Source: Bacteroidota bacterium | GTDB lineage: Bacteria; Bacteroidota; Bacteroidia; Chitinophagales; Chitinophagaceae | Direction of reading: 5' to 3' | Assembly: GCA_030706735.1 (NCBI GenBank) | Contig: JAUZNZ010000001.1 | Span: 62,001-126,000 of the forward strand | Length of the DNA stretch: 64,000 nt | In this document: piece by piece, positions 9,153 through 18,552 of the stretch | How positions within the stretch are numbered: position 1 is the first letter of the stretch | Layout: every line of letters starts with the position of its first letter | Program-made: the position numbers and the translations under genes | The notes under the pieces: model-generated | What the model saw: only the letters and a program-made list of their open reading frames with translations | Database searches by the model: none | Told to the model about the DNA's origin: nothing

Positions 9153-10117
9153 TAAGGCAGCAGATCACTAAAAGCGCTCGTTATCGACGGATATATGAAT
9201 TGAAAACCCGCACGCCTGACTTTGTCGGAGCTGACCGTGGCGCTTTTTAACACTTCGACGCTCATTTCTCCCAGGATAATTTTCAGAACGAATGAGGGCA
9301 CGTAGACCGGTACGAATAATCGCCCTTTAAGCCTGGCAGCAAGTTCGCGCGCAAAAGTTCGGTTGTCGACGGGCTGTGGCGCGACGGCGTTATAAACGCC
9401 CTGCCACTCCTGCTTTTCCATTGCCTCCATGAAAAGGCGGCAAAGGTCGTCAATATGCACCCAACTGATGATCTGCCTGCCGCTGCCGAGAATAGCGGCT
9501 ATGCCTGCCTTTGCGGGCTTGAGGAATTCTGACAATGCCCCGCCCCGGTTGCTCAGCACAATGCCAGCCCGGAAGACGACCAGTCGTTTGCCCAACGAGG
9601 TCACAGGTGCTATCGCCGCCTCCCAGAGACGGCAGCCTTCTCCCAGAAAGCCTGGGTCCGGTGGATCGTTCTCTACGAAAGGATGGGGATTGGGTATGGC
9701 CGGATCGCCTCCATACCAGCCGATCGCAGAGATGCTGATCACGGCCTTCACCTTATTGGGCACTTCCCGCAACGCCTTGACAAGCAGGTCTCCGGTGATC
9801 GTACGGCTAGCAATGATTTCTTTCTTCCTTTTGGCGGTCCAACGCTTGTCGGCAACTCCGGCCCCGGCGAGGTGGACAATGTAGTCTGCCTGGCGAATGG
9901 ATTCGGAATCGATGAACTTATTGACAGGATCCCAATTGGCCAGGCGGAGGGTGCCTGCTCCCGGTCGTTCATTGTCCGGGTCAGGGGATGGAGGCGTATG
10001 ATCACTTTGGCCCTTCCGCCTGGAAAGTAAGATCACCGCATGACCCTTCCCTATCAGCATCTTTCCGAGGGCCTGACCGATCAGGCCTGTGCCGCCGGTG
10101 ATGAGGATGGTGGACAT
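9143..10117 (-). CDS. TIGR01777 family SDR epimerase (copy 1)
   Basis: An atypical short-chain dehydrogenase of the YfcH/TIGR01777 type. The track extends the ORF to 10195, but the Rossmann fold starts at the ATG at 10117 (MSTILITGGTGLIGQALG), and the region further upstream contains the dcw terminator, so I use 10117 (about 325 residues). The nucleotide-binding GGTGLIG is at residues 8-14. Family motifs ADYIVHLAGAGVADKRW and IISWVHIDDLCRLF are present. The reaction catalysed by this family is not known. A second, clearly different paralogue lies at 60196-61182. Confidence 0.85.
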   Translation of the reverse strand: MSTILITGGTGLIGQALGKMLIGKGHAVILLSRRKGQSDHTPPSPDPDNERPGAGTLRLANWDPVNKFIDSESIRQADYIVHLAGAGVADKRWTAKRKKEIIASRTITGDLLVKALREVPNKVKAVISISAIGWYGGDPAIPNPHPFVENDPPDPGFLGEGCRLWEAAIAPVTSLGKRLVVFRAGIVLSNRGGALSEFLKPAKAGIAAILGSGRQIISWVHIDDLCRLFMEAMEKQEWQGVYNAVAPQPVDNRTFARELAARLKGRLFVPVYVPSFVLKIILGEMSVEVLKSATVSSDKVRRAGFQFIYPSITSAFSDLLPYHT

Positions 10118-10148
10118 GGTTCGAAATTTACCGCTCAAAGGTAGGCGA

Positions 10149-10174
10149 AAAAATCCCCCCGGAGAGCCGGGGGG
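10149..10174 (-). terminator. Rho-independent terminator of the dcw cluster
   Basis: A perfect 8-bp stem of CCCCCCGG and CCGGGGGG around an AGAG loop is followed, on the minus strand, by ATTTTTTC. It lies about 70 bp past the ftsZ stop and before the epimerase start, so it should end the long division and cell-wall transcript and leave the epimerase to its own promoter. Confidence 0.85.
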
Positions 10175-10245
10175 AAACAAAACAACTAAAAACAAACTAG
10201 GCTATTATCCCGGTCCGCGGCGGTCGCCCGCGCAGCCCGCGGGAT

Positions 10246-12180
10246 TCAATCGGGGCGTTTACCGTCCAGAAATGTATTAATGGTGCTGATCTCCGTGTTG
10301 TTGTTCTCGTCTGTCTTCACTTCATAGTTGCTGTAGAAATTTTCGACGTTGGAAATGGTGTTGTACAATTCCAGGTTACGGCGGATGTAGGCCGGCACAG
10401 TTTCAAACTCGTTGTTCGGATCGGCGGCGTTGATATTGAACGACAAGTTTCTCAACTTGTTGATCCGCTCTGCCGCCCGGCGTTTGGGATCGTCTGCATC
10501 GTCCTGCTGGGCAGGCTCCTCTGCAGGCCCATTCGCCACCGAAAGAAGGTGAGTCTGGTGGGCCCCAGGCTCATCCGCCGCTGGAATTGTTTCCCTGAAC
10601 ACAAGCTGCATATCGGGTGAGGCATCCTCTTCCCTGGTCGGATCAGATGCAGTCGTGTGGGGGATCGCATCCTTCACTGCTGTGTTGTGTTCCGGGTTGG
10701 ATTGTCGTTCTGTCGTCCACGATTCTTCTGCATAGATATTGGATGGTCTTGCGAGGTATCCTCCCGACGCTGCAGTCGCAGGAGAATGTCTTTCGGCGTC
10801 TTGCGCCATATTCTTTTCCTGTAGTGTCTTATCGGACCCGGACGGTTGCGGCTCTGCGGAGAGAACCCATTCTATCTTCATGGGTCGTTCGTTCTTCTCA
10901 ACCTGACGTTCCGCAGGCGCCGATCCGCTTTCCATTTCAACCAGCCTGGGTTGCAATGCATCCGGCATAGGGGCAAGCGACGCTTGCCCCACTACCGGTG
11001 TTTCCTTTGTTTCAAGCGTGCCCTTTGTGATTTCAGATGATCCGATCAACGTCGGAACTTGTCCGCCAGCCGGCGGAGTTTGTCCGGCTGCAGCCGGATT
11101 GGTAAGGACAGGCCTTTTTTCCGGCTGTTGTTCTCCGCCGGAAAGCGATAGGGTCATGATGATCTTCTCTTCTTTCTTAGGGGTGGATCTGACAGTGGCT
11201 TTTGTAAAGGGATCCTTATGTTCGAAGCCGGTGGCTATCAATGTAATGCCAAGATTTGCGCCAAGGGAGTTGTCATACCCAAGGCCCATGATCACATCGC
11301 TGGCTTCACCGGCCTGACTGAGCAAATAATTTTGGATGATCTCCACCTCGTCCATCGTGAATTCATGTTCCCCCTCACAGGAATTAATATTGATGAGTAT
11401 CCATTTAGCCCCGCGTATATCACTGTCGTTCAATAGCGGAGAATTCAAGGCCTGCTCGATCGCATTCTGTGCGCGTCCTTCTCCCTGAGCCATTCCGCTA
11501 CCGAGAATGGCCACGCCTCCATTTCGCATGACTGTGCAGACATCTGCGAAGTCTACATTGATCTGTCCTGTGCTATTGATGACGTCTGTTATGCATTTGG
11601 CGGCCGTGGCAAGGACATTGTCGGCCATCGCAAACGCCTCTTTCATTTTCAGGTTCCCGAACTGGTGGCGAAGCTTGTCATTACTGATCACCAGCAGCGT
11701 GTCCACGTACTGCTTCATCACCTTGATGCCTTCCTCCGCCTGCATTTGCCTTCTCTTGCCCTCATAGGAGAAAGGTGTCGTGATGATGCCCACCGTAAGG
11801 ATGCCCAGATCCCGGCATATCTTGGAGATGATCGGCGCACCTCCGGTTCCGGTGCCGCCTCCCATGCCCGCCGTGATGAAGACCATCTTGGTATTTACTT
11901 CGAGTATCTGTTTGATCTCTTCGAGGCTCTCCTCGGTGGCCTGCCGGCCAATGTCGGGATTTGCACCCGCCCCAAGGCCCTGGGTGAGATGGGGCCCCAG
12001 CTGCACTTTATTGGGTACCCGGCTTTGCGCGATGGCTTGCGCGTCGGTATTGCAGATAATAAAATTTACGCCCTCTATATTCTGATTGAACATATAGTTC
12101 ACTGCATTGCTGCCGCCACCACCCACGCCAATGACCTTGATGATGGATGATTTTTCTTTCGGTAGATCAAAATGAATCAT
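10246..12180 (-). CDS. ftsZ: Cell division protein FtsZ (long-tailed)
   Basis: Tubulin-like GTPase that forms the division ring. The GTP signature GMGGGTGTGGAP is near residues 105-116, and the early IKVIGVGGGGSNAVNYM and synergy-loop parts are intact. At 644 residues it is well above the usual 380-450. The globular core ends near residue 325. A proline-, glutamate- and glutamine-rich linker of about 260 residues follows, then a motif resembling the FtsA-binding C-terminal peptide (VPAYIRRN) near residue 594, and then about 45 extra residues ending in EISTINTFLDGKRPD. It is the last gene of the dcw transcript, 47 bp after ftsA, with a strong terminator behind it. Confidence 0.97.
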   Translation of the reverse strand: MIHFDLPKEKSSIIKVIGVGGGGSNAVNYMFNQNIEGVNFIICNTDAQAIAQSRVPNKVQLGPHLTQGLGAGANPDIGRQATEESLEEIKQILEVNTKMVFITAGMGGGTGTGGAPIISKICRDLGILTVGIITTPFSYEGKRRQMQAEEGIKVMKQYVDTLLVISNDKLRHQFGNLKMKEAFAMADNVLATAAKCITDVINSTGQINVDFADVCTVMRNGGVAILGSGMAQGEGRAQNAIEQALNSPLLNDSDIRGAKWILININSCEGEHEFTMDEVEIIQNYLLSQAGEASDVIMGLGYDNSLGANLGITLIATGFEHKDPFTKATVRSTPKKEEKIIMTLSLSGGEQQPEKRPVLTNPAAAGQTPPAGGQVPTLIGSSEITKGTLETKETPVVGQASLAPMPDALQPRLVEMESGSAPAERQVEKNERPMKIEWVLSAEPQPSGSDKTLQEKNMAQDAERHSPATAASGGYLARPSNIYAEESWTTERQSNPEHNTAVKDAIPHTTASDPTREEDASPDMQLVFRETIPAADEPGAHQTHLLSVANGPAEEPAQQDDADDPKRRAAERINKLRNLSFNINAADPNNEFETVPAYIRRNLELYNTISNVENFYSNYEVKTDENNNTEISTINTFLDGKRPD

Positions 12181-12227
12181 AACAATAGGTATTTACAAAA
12201 ACAAAATTGAATTTTGTGATAGAGGCG

Positions 12228-13607
12228 TCAAAGCGCATGGTCTTCTTCCTCTTTGAAGATGTCGATCAACCCATCCTTGAACTTGCCCCAAAAATCCTTT
12301 ATGCCTTTACGGTTCCTTACCTTTTCCTGCTGTTGAAGCATCGCTTGTTCGGGTTCCGGTTCTTCATGACGCGGCTCCATTTTCCTGAGATTTTCGGGCA
12401 CTTCCACCTTTTTGAAATCGGTCTCGAATTGCTTGCGGTTGTGCTCATAATCGCTGTACCCTTTCAGGATGAGCCCGATACAGGTCGAGTAGGTTGGTTT
12501 TGCGAGCTCTTCGATATGTCCGGAAGCGAGATGCTCTGTTGGGTATCCTATGCGGGCGTTCAACCCCGTCACGTATTCCGTGAGCTGTATCAGGTGCCGC
12601 AGTTGAGCGCCGCCTCCGGTCATCACGATGCCGCCATTCAGCATCTTGTTGTCGAGGCCTACCTGCTTAAGGTGGTAGGTCACGAAGTCCATGATCTCGC
12701 TCATGCGCGCCTGTATAATATTCGCCAGGTTCTTCACGCTGATCTCCTTGGCGGGCATTCCGCGCAAACCGGGGATTGTGATATAGGCGTTAGCCTTGGC
12801 CTCATTGGATAATGCGGAACCGAACTGAACCTTCATCTGTTCCGCCTGTGTCTTCAATACGCCGAGCCCGGTCTTGATATCGTTGGTTATGTTCTCGCCG
12901 CCGAAAGGGATCACAGCAGTATGTTTCAGGATCCCCTCGTAGAATACGGCCAGATCGGTGGTACCGCCTCCGATATCCACGATGGCCACCCCCGCTTCCA
13001 GATCCTCCTGTCCCATGACCGCTGCCGCGGAAGCGAGTGGCTGCAGGACGAGATCCTTCGTAAGAAGGCCGCTCTTTTCGACGGCCCGGTTGATATTGCG
13101 GATGGCGTTCTTGTCGCCGGTGATAATATGAAAGTTCGCGCCCACCTTGACGCCGCCATAACCGATGGGGTTGGGTATGTTTTGAAAATTATCTACAGTG
13201 AACTCCTGAGGGATCACATCTATGATCTGGTCTCCTGCCGGAATATAGGTCTTGTACTGGTCGGCCACAAGCTGGTCGATTTCTTTACGCGTGATCTCAT
13301 CGTCGGTGCTTTGCCGGACAATGTCGCCGCGTGTCTGGAGGCTCTTGATATGATGGCCGGCGATTCCCACATAGACCTCGCTGATCTCCAGATTGGGGTT
13401 GGAGCCGTAGCAATTGTCGAGGGCCATCCGGATGGCCTTGATGGTCTCGTCGATATTTAGTACCTGTCCGTGTTTGACCCCATTGGAGTTAGCACGTCCA
13501 AAGCCTAAAATCTCCAGTTTGCCGTATTCATTTTTACGGCCCGCAATGGCTGCGATCTTGGTGGTCCCAATGTCGAGTCCGACGATGATTGGTTGTTCCT
13601 GGTTCAT
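12228..13607 (-). CDS. ftsA: Cell division protein FtsA
   Basis: Actin-like ATPase that anchors FtsZ to the membrane and recruits later division proteins. At 459 residues it is slightly longer than usual. The actin-fold phosphate loop IIVGLDIGTTKIAAIAG is at the N terminus, the second phosphate site VDIGGGTTDLAVF near residue 215, and the adenosine motif MTGGGAQLRHLIQL near 340. The C terminus is charged and then amphipathic (FWGKFKDGLIDIFKEEE), as expected for the membrane-targeting helix. It sits between ftsQ and ftsZ in the conserved order. Confidence 0.96.
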   Translation of the reverse strand: MNQEQPIIVGLDIGTTKIAAIAGRKNEYGKLEILGFGRANSNGVKHGQVLNIDETIKAIRMALDNCYGSNPNLEISEVYVGIAGHHIKSLQTRGDIVRQSTDDEITRKEIDQLVADQYKTYIPAGDQIIDVIPQEFTVDNFQNIPNPIGYGGVKVGANFHIITGDKNAIRNINRAVEKSGLLTKDLVLQPLASAAAVMGQEDLEAGVAIVDIGGGTTDLAVFYEGILKHTAVIPFGGENITNDIKTGLGVLKTQAEQMKVQFGSALSNEAKANAYITIPGLRGMPAKEISVKNLANIIQARMSEIMDFVTYHLKQVGLDNKMLNGGIVMTGGGAQLRHLIQLTEYVTGLNARIGYPTEHLASGHIEELAKPTYSTCIGLILKGYSDYEHNRKQFETDFKKVEVPENLRKMEPRHEEPEPEQAMLQQQEKVRNRKGIKDFWGKFKDGLIDIFKEEEDHAL

Positions 13608-13650
13608 AGTTTGGTTCCTTTGTTTTAGTTGTTTTTATTGTATTGATGAT

Positions 13651-14691
13651 TTAATGTCGATGATCATGTATTACCGGTTGTTGTGTATGAGGGGAAGGTT
13701 GCTGAACGCTGTCGTTCCGGGACGGGATCAGGTCCAACTCCGTCAGGCTCTGCTCGGTCATGGAATTGTGCTCGAGCGGCCGCATGTTCTGCTGACGCAA
13801 TGTATCCGGCTGCAACTGCTGAGCCGCATGGATCAGCTGTCTGATATTGCGCATTCCCAGCACGGAGTCGGTATGCATGCCTTCCTGACCCTTTTTAGTG
13901 GCGATCACCTGCCCCGCATAGCGAACGTCAATGCGTGCATACTTGTCGAGGCCGGCGCGGCTCAGCACCTCCCGATAAAAAATAAACAGACGATGGAATT
14001 TCTGTTCCAGATCGGTCGCATCCCCGAATTCGATCATATGGTCCCCGACGGTGGGCGTCATCATGAACGTCTTTTCCGGCGTTATATCGACCTGCGCGAT
14101 CTGCGACATCCATAGGGGATTGCCAAGAAGGTACATGCTGATTAGCCTGACCTGGCCGGCAAGCAGACTGTCAGCCCCATGCCATTTCCCTTTCAGGTCC
14201 GGGAAGCCGGTGAATACGGGTAATCGGGCGGGCAGACGGCCCGCAACCGGCAGCGGAAAGGCCGTGCTGTCGATGTAAAAACTATACCCGCCAGGGGTGA
14301 ATATCCTGGCAACAGGTTGCCGTTCCATTACGTTGACACGCAGGATACCATTGTTATCAAAGAACAATTCCGCGTCCTGTATCCACGGATTTTTTTCAAG
14401 CGCGGCTTCCATTCGCTTGAGGTCGAATGTCATGATATGCCTGCCCTGCCAATGGGCTGCACCTGCATTGAGGAGGAGCATTTCTATCTCCTTTCTTTCC
14501 AGGAATGGCGAATCAGGCGCCGCTTCCGTGGCGGTCGTCATAGTACCTCCGGCGATATCGATCCGATATCCCTGGCAGGTCTTATTGTTCCTATGGCTGA
14601 TTGCTGCTCCGAGCAGCAGCACCCCAAGAGCGCCGGCAGCAGACCATAGCGTGATAAAAAACCATTTTTTTATGTTCCCTTTCATGCTCAT
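13651..14691 (-). CDS. ftsQ: Cell division protein FtsQ/DivIB
   Basis: A single-pass division protein of 346 residues. A cytoplasmic basic start (MSMKGNIKKWF) is followed by one membrane span (ITLWSAAGALGVLLLGAAI), and the rest is periplasmic. The region FDLKRMEAALEKNPWIQDAEL is a POTRA/FtsQ-type sequence, followed by VNVMERQPVARIF. The C-terminal 70 residues are polar, glutamine-rich and diverge from other FtsQ proteins. It links early ring proteins to the FtsW/FtsI synthase. It lies 43 bp before ftsA and 128 bp after murC. Confidence 0.9.
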   Translation of the reverse strand: MSMKGNIKKWFFITLWSAAGALGVLLLGAAISHRNNKTCQGYRIDIAGGTMTTATEAAPDSPFLERKEIEMLLLNAGAAHWQGRHIMTFDLKRMEAALEKNPWIQDAELFFDNNGILRVNVMERQPVARIFTPGGYSFYIDSTAFPLPVAGRLPARLPVFTGFPDLKGKWHGADSLLAGQVRLISMYLLGNPLWMSQIAQVDITPEKTFMMTPTVGDHMIEFGDATDLEQKFHRLFIFYREVLSRAGLDKYARIDVRYAGQVIATKKGQEGMHTDSVLGMRNIRQLIHAAQQLQPDTLRQQNMRPLEHNSMTEQSLTELDLIPSRNDSVQQPSPHTQQPVIHDHRH

Positions 14692-14819
14692 TTTCTTATT
14701 GAGACCCGCCCAACGGCCCCGCAGGACCGTCAGACGGGTACAAAAGTGCCCGGGTGATTACATCCCGTACACAAGAGGTTCCTGTGGTTCCAAAGCTGTG
14801 CTTACCGGGGAGAAGCCCC

Positions 14820-16190
14820 CTAATTCCCTTCCAATACTTCTTTGACAGGTCCTACCAGCGCGTCAATATCACCCGCACCCGCCGTTATCCATAATTCCAG
14901 CCCCTCCTTCACTTTCCGCCTATCGCGGACATAGTCCAGCAATTGTTCTTTGCTCCCGACCCGGGCCTTACCTTTTTGCATTTTGCCGGCAACCAGTTCA
15001 CTGGTCACTCCTTCGATCGGCCGTTCCCTTGCCGGGTAGACCGGCAACAGGAACACTTGGTCCGCCAGGTCGAGGCTAGCCGCGAAGCCCTCCGCAAAAT
15101 CCCGGGTACGCGTGAACAAATGCGGCTGGAACAATACGGTACATTTCCAACCGGGGAATAACCCTTTCGCCCCGCCAATCAAAGCCCGCAGCTCTTCGGG
15201 GTGATGCGCGTAATCATCGATGAGAACCAGCTCCGGTCTCTTGATGATATATTCAAACCTTCTCTTTACCCCCCTAAATTCAGCTACTGCGTCTCTGATC
15301 CTGTCGCCTTCGATGCCAAGGGCCCGGGCTATGGCGATAGCCGCCGTGACATTCTCTACGTTGTGTAACCCGCCCATATGCAGGACCAGCCCCGGAAGTA
15401 TCCAGTCATTCACGCGTATGTCGAACTGATAGCTGCCGCTGTCCATGTGAATATTCTCCGGATAGGCATCTGCATCCGGCCGCAGGTCGTAAGTCAACCG
15501 TCGATGCGCATGAAGATCGGCTCCCCGCGACAACCCTTGCCTGACCAGCAGCATCCCATCCGGCTTCACCCGGGCCGAGAAATCGACAAATGCCTGCTGT
15601 ACCTCTTCCACTGTACCGTAGATATCCAGGTGATCGGCATCCATGGCCGTGATCACGGCTATATCGGGATTCAGTCTCAGAAAGCTCCGGTCGTATTCGT
15701 CGGCTTCTACCACACAGACCGCGCGCCGGTCGCTCCAGAAATTACTGTTGTAGTTGACCGCTATCCCTCCCAAAAAGGCGTTGCAACCATACCCGCTATG
15801 CCGCAGGATATGCGCTATCATGGCCGTCGTGGTGGTTTTGCCGTGGGTGCCCGCAACACATATATTAAAAGAACTATTGGTGATCGCACCAAGCACATCG
15901 CTGCGTTTCAAGATCATATAGCCGTGCTGCCGGTAATATTGCAGTTCCGAATGCTCCGGCGGCACTGCAGGCGTATATACGATCAACTCCGCATCCTTTG
16001 GCGCCTTATCGATATCCTCTTCATAGTGAACAGCTATACCTTCTTTTTCCAGCTCCCGGGTGAGAGGAGTGTCAGTCCTGTCGTAGCCGTTCACCTCCGC
16101 CCCGTGGAACCGGAAATATCTTGCCAGTGCACTCATTCCGATCCCCCCGATACCGATGAAATAAATTTTTCTAATGCTTTTTATATCCAT
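14820..16190 (-). CDS. murC: UDP-N-acetylmuramate--L-alanine ligase MurC
   Basis: Cytoplasmic Mur ligase adding L-alanine to UDP-MurNAc. Its 456 residues match the family. The N-terminal nucleotide fold IYFIGIGGIGMSALARYF, the ATP loop VAGTHGKTTTTAMIAHIL near residue 112 and the lid motif DDYAHHPEELRALI are all present. Its start overlaps the murG stop by 10 bp, indicating translational coupling within the operon. Confidence 0.97.
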   Translation of the reverse strand: MDIKSIRKIYFIGIGGIGMSALARYFRFHGAEVNGYDRTDTPLTRELEKEGIAVHYEEDIDKAPKDAELIVYTPAVPPEHSELQYYRQHGYMILKRSDVLGAITNSSFNICVAGTHGKTTTTAMIAHILRHSGYGCNAFLGGIAVNYNSNFWSDRRAVCVVEADEYDRSFLRLNPDIAVITAMDADHLDIYGTVEEVQQAFVDFSARVKPDGMLLVRQGLSRGADLHAHRRLTYDLRPDADAYPENIHMDSGSYQFDIRVNDWILPGLVLHMGGLHNVENVTAAIAIARALGIEGDRIRDAVAEFRGVKRRFEYIIKRPELVLIDDYAHHPEELRALIGGAKGLFPGWKCTVLFQPHLFTRTRDFAEGFAASLDLADQVFLLPVYPARERPIEGVTSELVAGKMQKGKARVGSKEQLLDYVRDRRKVKEGLELWITAGAGDIDALVGPVKEVLEGN

Positions 16191-17269
16191 TTCAATATTT
16201 CCTTTGCAATCGCCTCGTCCGCATCGGTTATCGCCAGCCTGCCGATATTTTCTTTCAGTTCATCTCCAAGGGTCTTATTGCGGGAGAGGGAGATCACCGT
16301 GTGCACCAATTCCTGTCTTGCTTCGCTGTCCCTGACCATAAGGCCTGCCTTTTTGTTTACCAGGTTCATTGCATTTACCGTCTGGTGGTCTTCCGCCGCA
16401 TGGGGAAAGGGTACGAAAACGACCGCCTTCCGCGCCACGCACAATTCGGCGATCGACATGGCGCCGGACCTCGAGATCACCGTATCTGCCGCGGCGTAGG
16501 CATATTCCATTTGCGGGATAAAATCCTTGGTCCAAATCCCGCTTCTGCCTGTGGCAGCCTTTTCCGCCGCTTGTGCAAACGCTTTTCCGGTCTGCCAGAT
16601 CAGTTGAATGCCGTTCTTTTCAAATTCATCCAGGTTTGCGGCAACGGCCTCGTTGATCCCTTTCGCGCCCAGGCTGCCGCCTGTCGAAAGAACGGTGTGA
16701 CGCGAGGGATCGAGCCCAAAGAACCGAATCGCTTCGTCGCGGCTGATACGGTTATTCACGATATTGCTGCGAACCGGGTTGCCAGTGACCTGTATCTTTC
16801 CTGCGGGGAAGAATTTTTCCATGCCGTCGCTCGCCACAAAAATGCGTACGGCTTTCTTGCCCAGCAGAATATTGCTCTTGCCTGCAAAAGAGTTGCTTTC
16901 ATGAATGAAGGTCGGGATGCCCCTGCTTTGCGCGTATCGCAACACCGGGAAGCTCGAATATCCGCCAACGCCCACCACGGCATCAGGCCCGAAGGCTCCG
17001 ATAATTCTGCGAACCTGGAAGAAGCTCTTCAGCAGTTTGAAGGGCAACGAGATATTTTTTATCAAAGAACTTCTGTTAAACCCAGCGATATCGATGCCTT
17101 CGATCCGATAGCCCGCCTGCGGCACTTTCTCCATTTCCATTTTTCCCTTCGCTCCAATGAATAGCATCCCGATCCCGGGGTCCTTTTTTAGCAGCGCATT
17201 GGCGATGGCTATCGCCGGAAAAATGTGCCCGCCCGTACCTCCTCCGGCTATGATAATGCGCTTGCTCAT
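16181..17269 (-). CDS. murG: UDP-GlcNAc--lipid I N-acetylglucosaminyltransferase MurG
   Basis: Membrane-associated GT28 glycosyltransferase that converts lipid I to lipid II. At 362 residues it has the normal length. The glycine-rich acceptor loop IIAGGGTGGHIFPAIAIA is at the N terminus, the second Gly loop (LSTGGSLGAKGINEAV) near residue 190, and the donor-site motif VISRSGAMSIAELC near 265. The start overlaps the ftsW stop by 4 bp and the end overlaps murC by 10 bp. Confidence 0.97.
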   Translation of the reverse strand: MSKRIIIAGGGTGGHIFPAIAIANALLKKDPGIGMLFIGAKGKMEMEKVPQAGYRIEGIDIAGFNRSSLIKNISLPFKLLKSFFQVRRIIGAFGPDAVVGVGGYSSFPVLRYAQSRGIPTFIHESNSFAGKSNILLGKKAVRIFVASDGMEKFFPAGKIQVTGNPVRSNIVNNRISRDEAIRFFGLDPSRHTVLSTGGSLGAKGINEAVAANLDEFEKNGIQLIWQTGKAFAQAAEKAATGRSGIWTKDFIPQMEYAYAAADTVISRSGAMSIAELCVARKAVVFVPFPHAAEDHQTVNAMNLVNKKAGLMVRDSEARQELVHTVISLSRNKTLGDELKENIGRLAITDADEAIAKEILKWI

Positions 17270-18552
17270 CCCTCCTCCTCATTTATCTCCGGCCTGTCAG
17301 CAAGATCCCGCGCAGGCAAAGTCAGTGCGCCTTCCGCCTGTTCTACATTTCGCGCCACGCTCAGGATGATGCCGATCGCCAGACAGGTGAACAGGAAGGA
17401 ACTCCCCCCCATGCTTACAAGCGGCAGGGTTACTCCTGTAACCGGGAAAAGATTCACGTTCACCGCCATGTTTGCCAATGCCTGAATGACCAGCGTGAAG
17501 CTAAGCCCCAGGGCAAGGAACGCACCAAAGGCAAAAGGACATCTCCTGAAAATGCGAATGCTGCGCAGCAGAAAGACCAGGTAGATGAACGCGATCAATG
17601 CTCCTCCTACCAGGCCATATTCCTCAATGATGATCGCATAAATAAAATCGGAGTATGGATGAGGCAGGAAGTTCCGCTGCTGGCTATTGCCGGGACCCAG
17701 TCCCAGTAGTCCCCCTCTGGCAATGGCGATCTTCGCCTGATCGGTCTGGTAATTATCGTCGCCAGCCTCTTCCTTTCCGCCGTAAATAAATGTTTCCACC
17801 CTGCTGATCCAGGTATCCACCCGTGCAAACAAGCGGGAGCGATTCTCCTTTACCGGTCTTTCCGCGGCACCTCCATCTGAACGGTGGTGGATCATAGCCG
17901 CTCCAACGAGGATGAGCACCGGTATCAGGGCGATACCGATCGTGAGCAGGAGATGTCTCGCCCGCACTCTTCCGATAAACAGCAGCATCAGGCTGATGGC
18001 GCCGGTCAGCAGGGCCGTGGACAAATTTGCCGGAGCGATCAACATGCAGACGACGGCAACCGGCAGGATCACGGGAATGAATCCCTTTCTGAAATCCTTG
18101 ATAGTATCCTGCTTACGGCTTAACAACCGGCTCAGGTACATGAACAGGGCCAGTTTCGCCAGATCTGAACTCTGAAAGGTCAGATTGATGATCGGCAGCC
18201 GTATCCAGCGACTTCCTTCGTTGAGCCTGACGCCAAAGAACAGGGTATAGATCAATAGAGGTATGGATATCAGGAACAATATCTTTGCTACCCTGGAATA
18301 GATCGTATAATTGACCTGGTGGGCAAAATAGATCACCAGGACGCCGACGAGGATAAAGGCGAACTGCTTGAACAGGTAGACCTCGGTATTACCTTTGTAC
18401 ATTTTGTAGGCCAGCAATCCTGTGGAGCTATAAACGGCCAGCAATGATACTACGGCCAGCAGCACCACCGTTGTCCAGATGACCTTGTCGCCCCTGGTCC
18501 TGGACCTCAACCCTCCGAAGGGCATTTTCTCTATCGTAGTCGAATCATTCAT
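17266..18552 (-). CDS. ftsW: SEDS peptidoglycan polymerase FtsW
   Basis: Integral membrane glycosyltransferase of the SEDS family that polymerises lipid II at the septum with its partner FtsI. It has 428 residues and about ten membrane spans. Family motifs include LNEGSRWIRLPIINLTFQSSDLAKLALFMYL near residue 120 and the C-terminal NLFPVTGVTLPLVSMGGSS. Its ATG shares one base with the murD stop (TAATG), which indicates coupling. A large polar loop near residues 215-260 is the periplasmic loop. Confidence 0.96.
   Translation of the reverse strand: MNDSTTIEKMPFGGLRSRTRGDKVIWTTVVLLAVVSLLAVYSSTGLLAYKMYKGNTEVYLFKQFAFILVGVLVIYFAHQVNYTIYSRVAKILFLISIPLLIYTLFFGVRLNEGSRWIRLPIINLTFQSSDLAKLALFMYLSRLLSRKQDTIKDFRKGFIPVILPVAVVCMLIAPANLSTALLTGAISLMLLFIGRVRARHLLLTIGIALIPVLILVGAAMIHHRSDGGAAERPVKENRSRLFARVDTWISRVETFIYGGKEEAGDDNYQTDQAKIAIARGGLLGLGPGNSQQRNFLPHPYSDFIYAIIIEEYGLVGGALIAFIYLVFLLRSIRIFRRCPFAFGAFLALGLSFTLVIQALANMAVNVNLFPVTGVTLPLVSMGGSSFLFTCLAIGIILSVARNVEQAEGALTLPARDLADRPEINEEEG

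Noticed and set aside
15378-16499. 373-aa plus-strand ORF across murC and murG
   Set aside because: Antisense shadow; both minus-strand genes have complete catalytic motifs.
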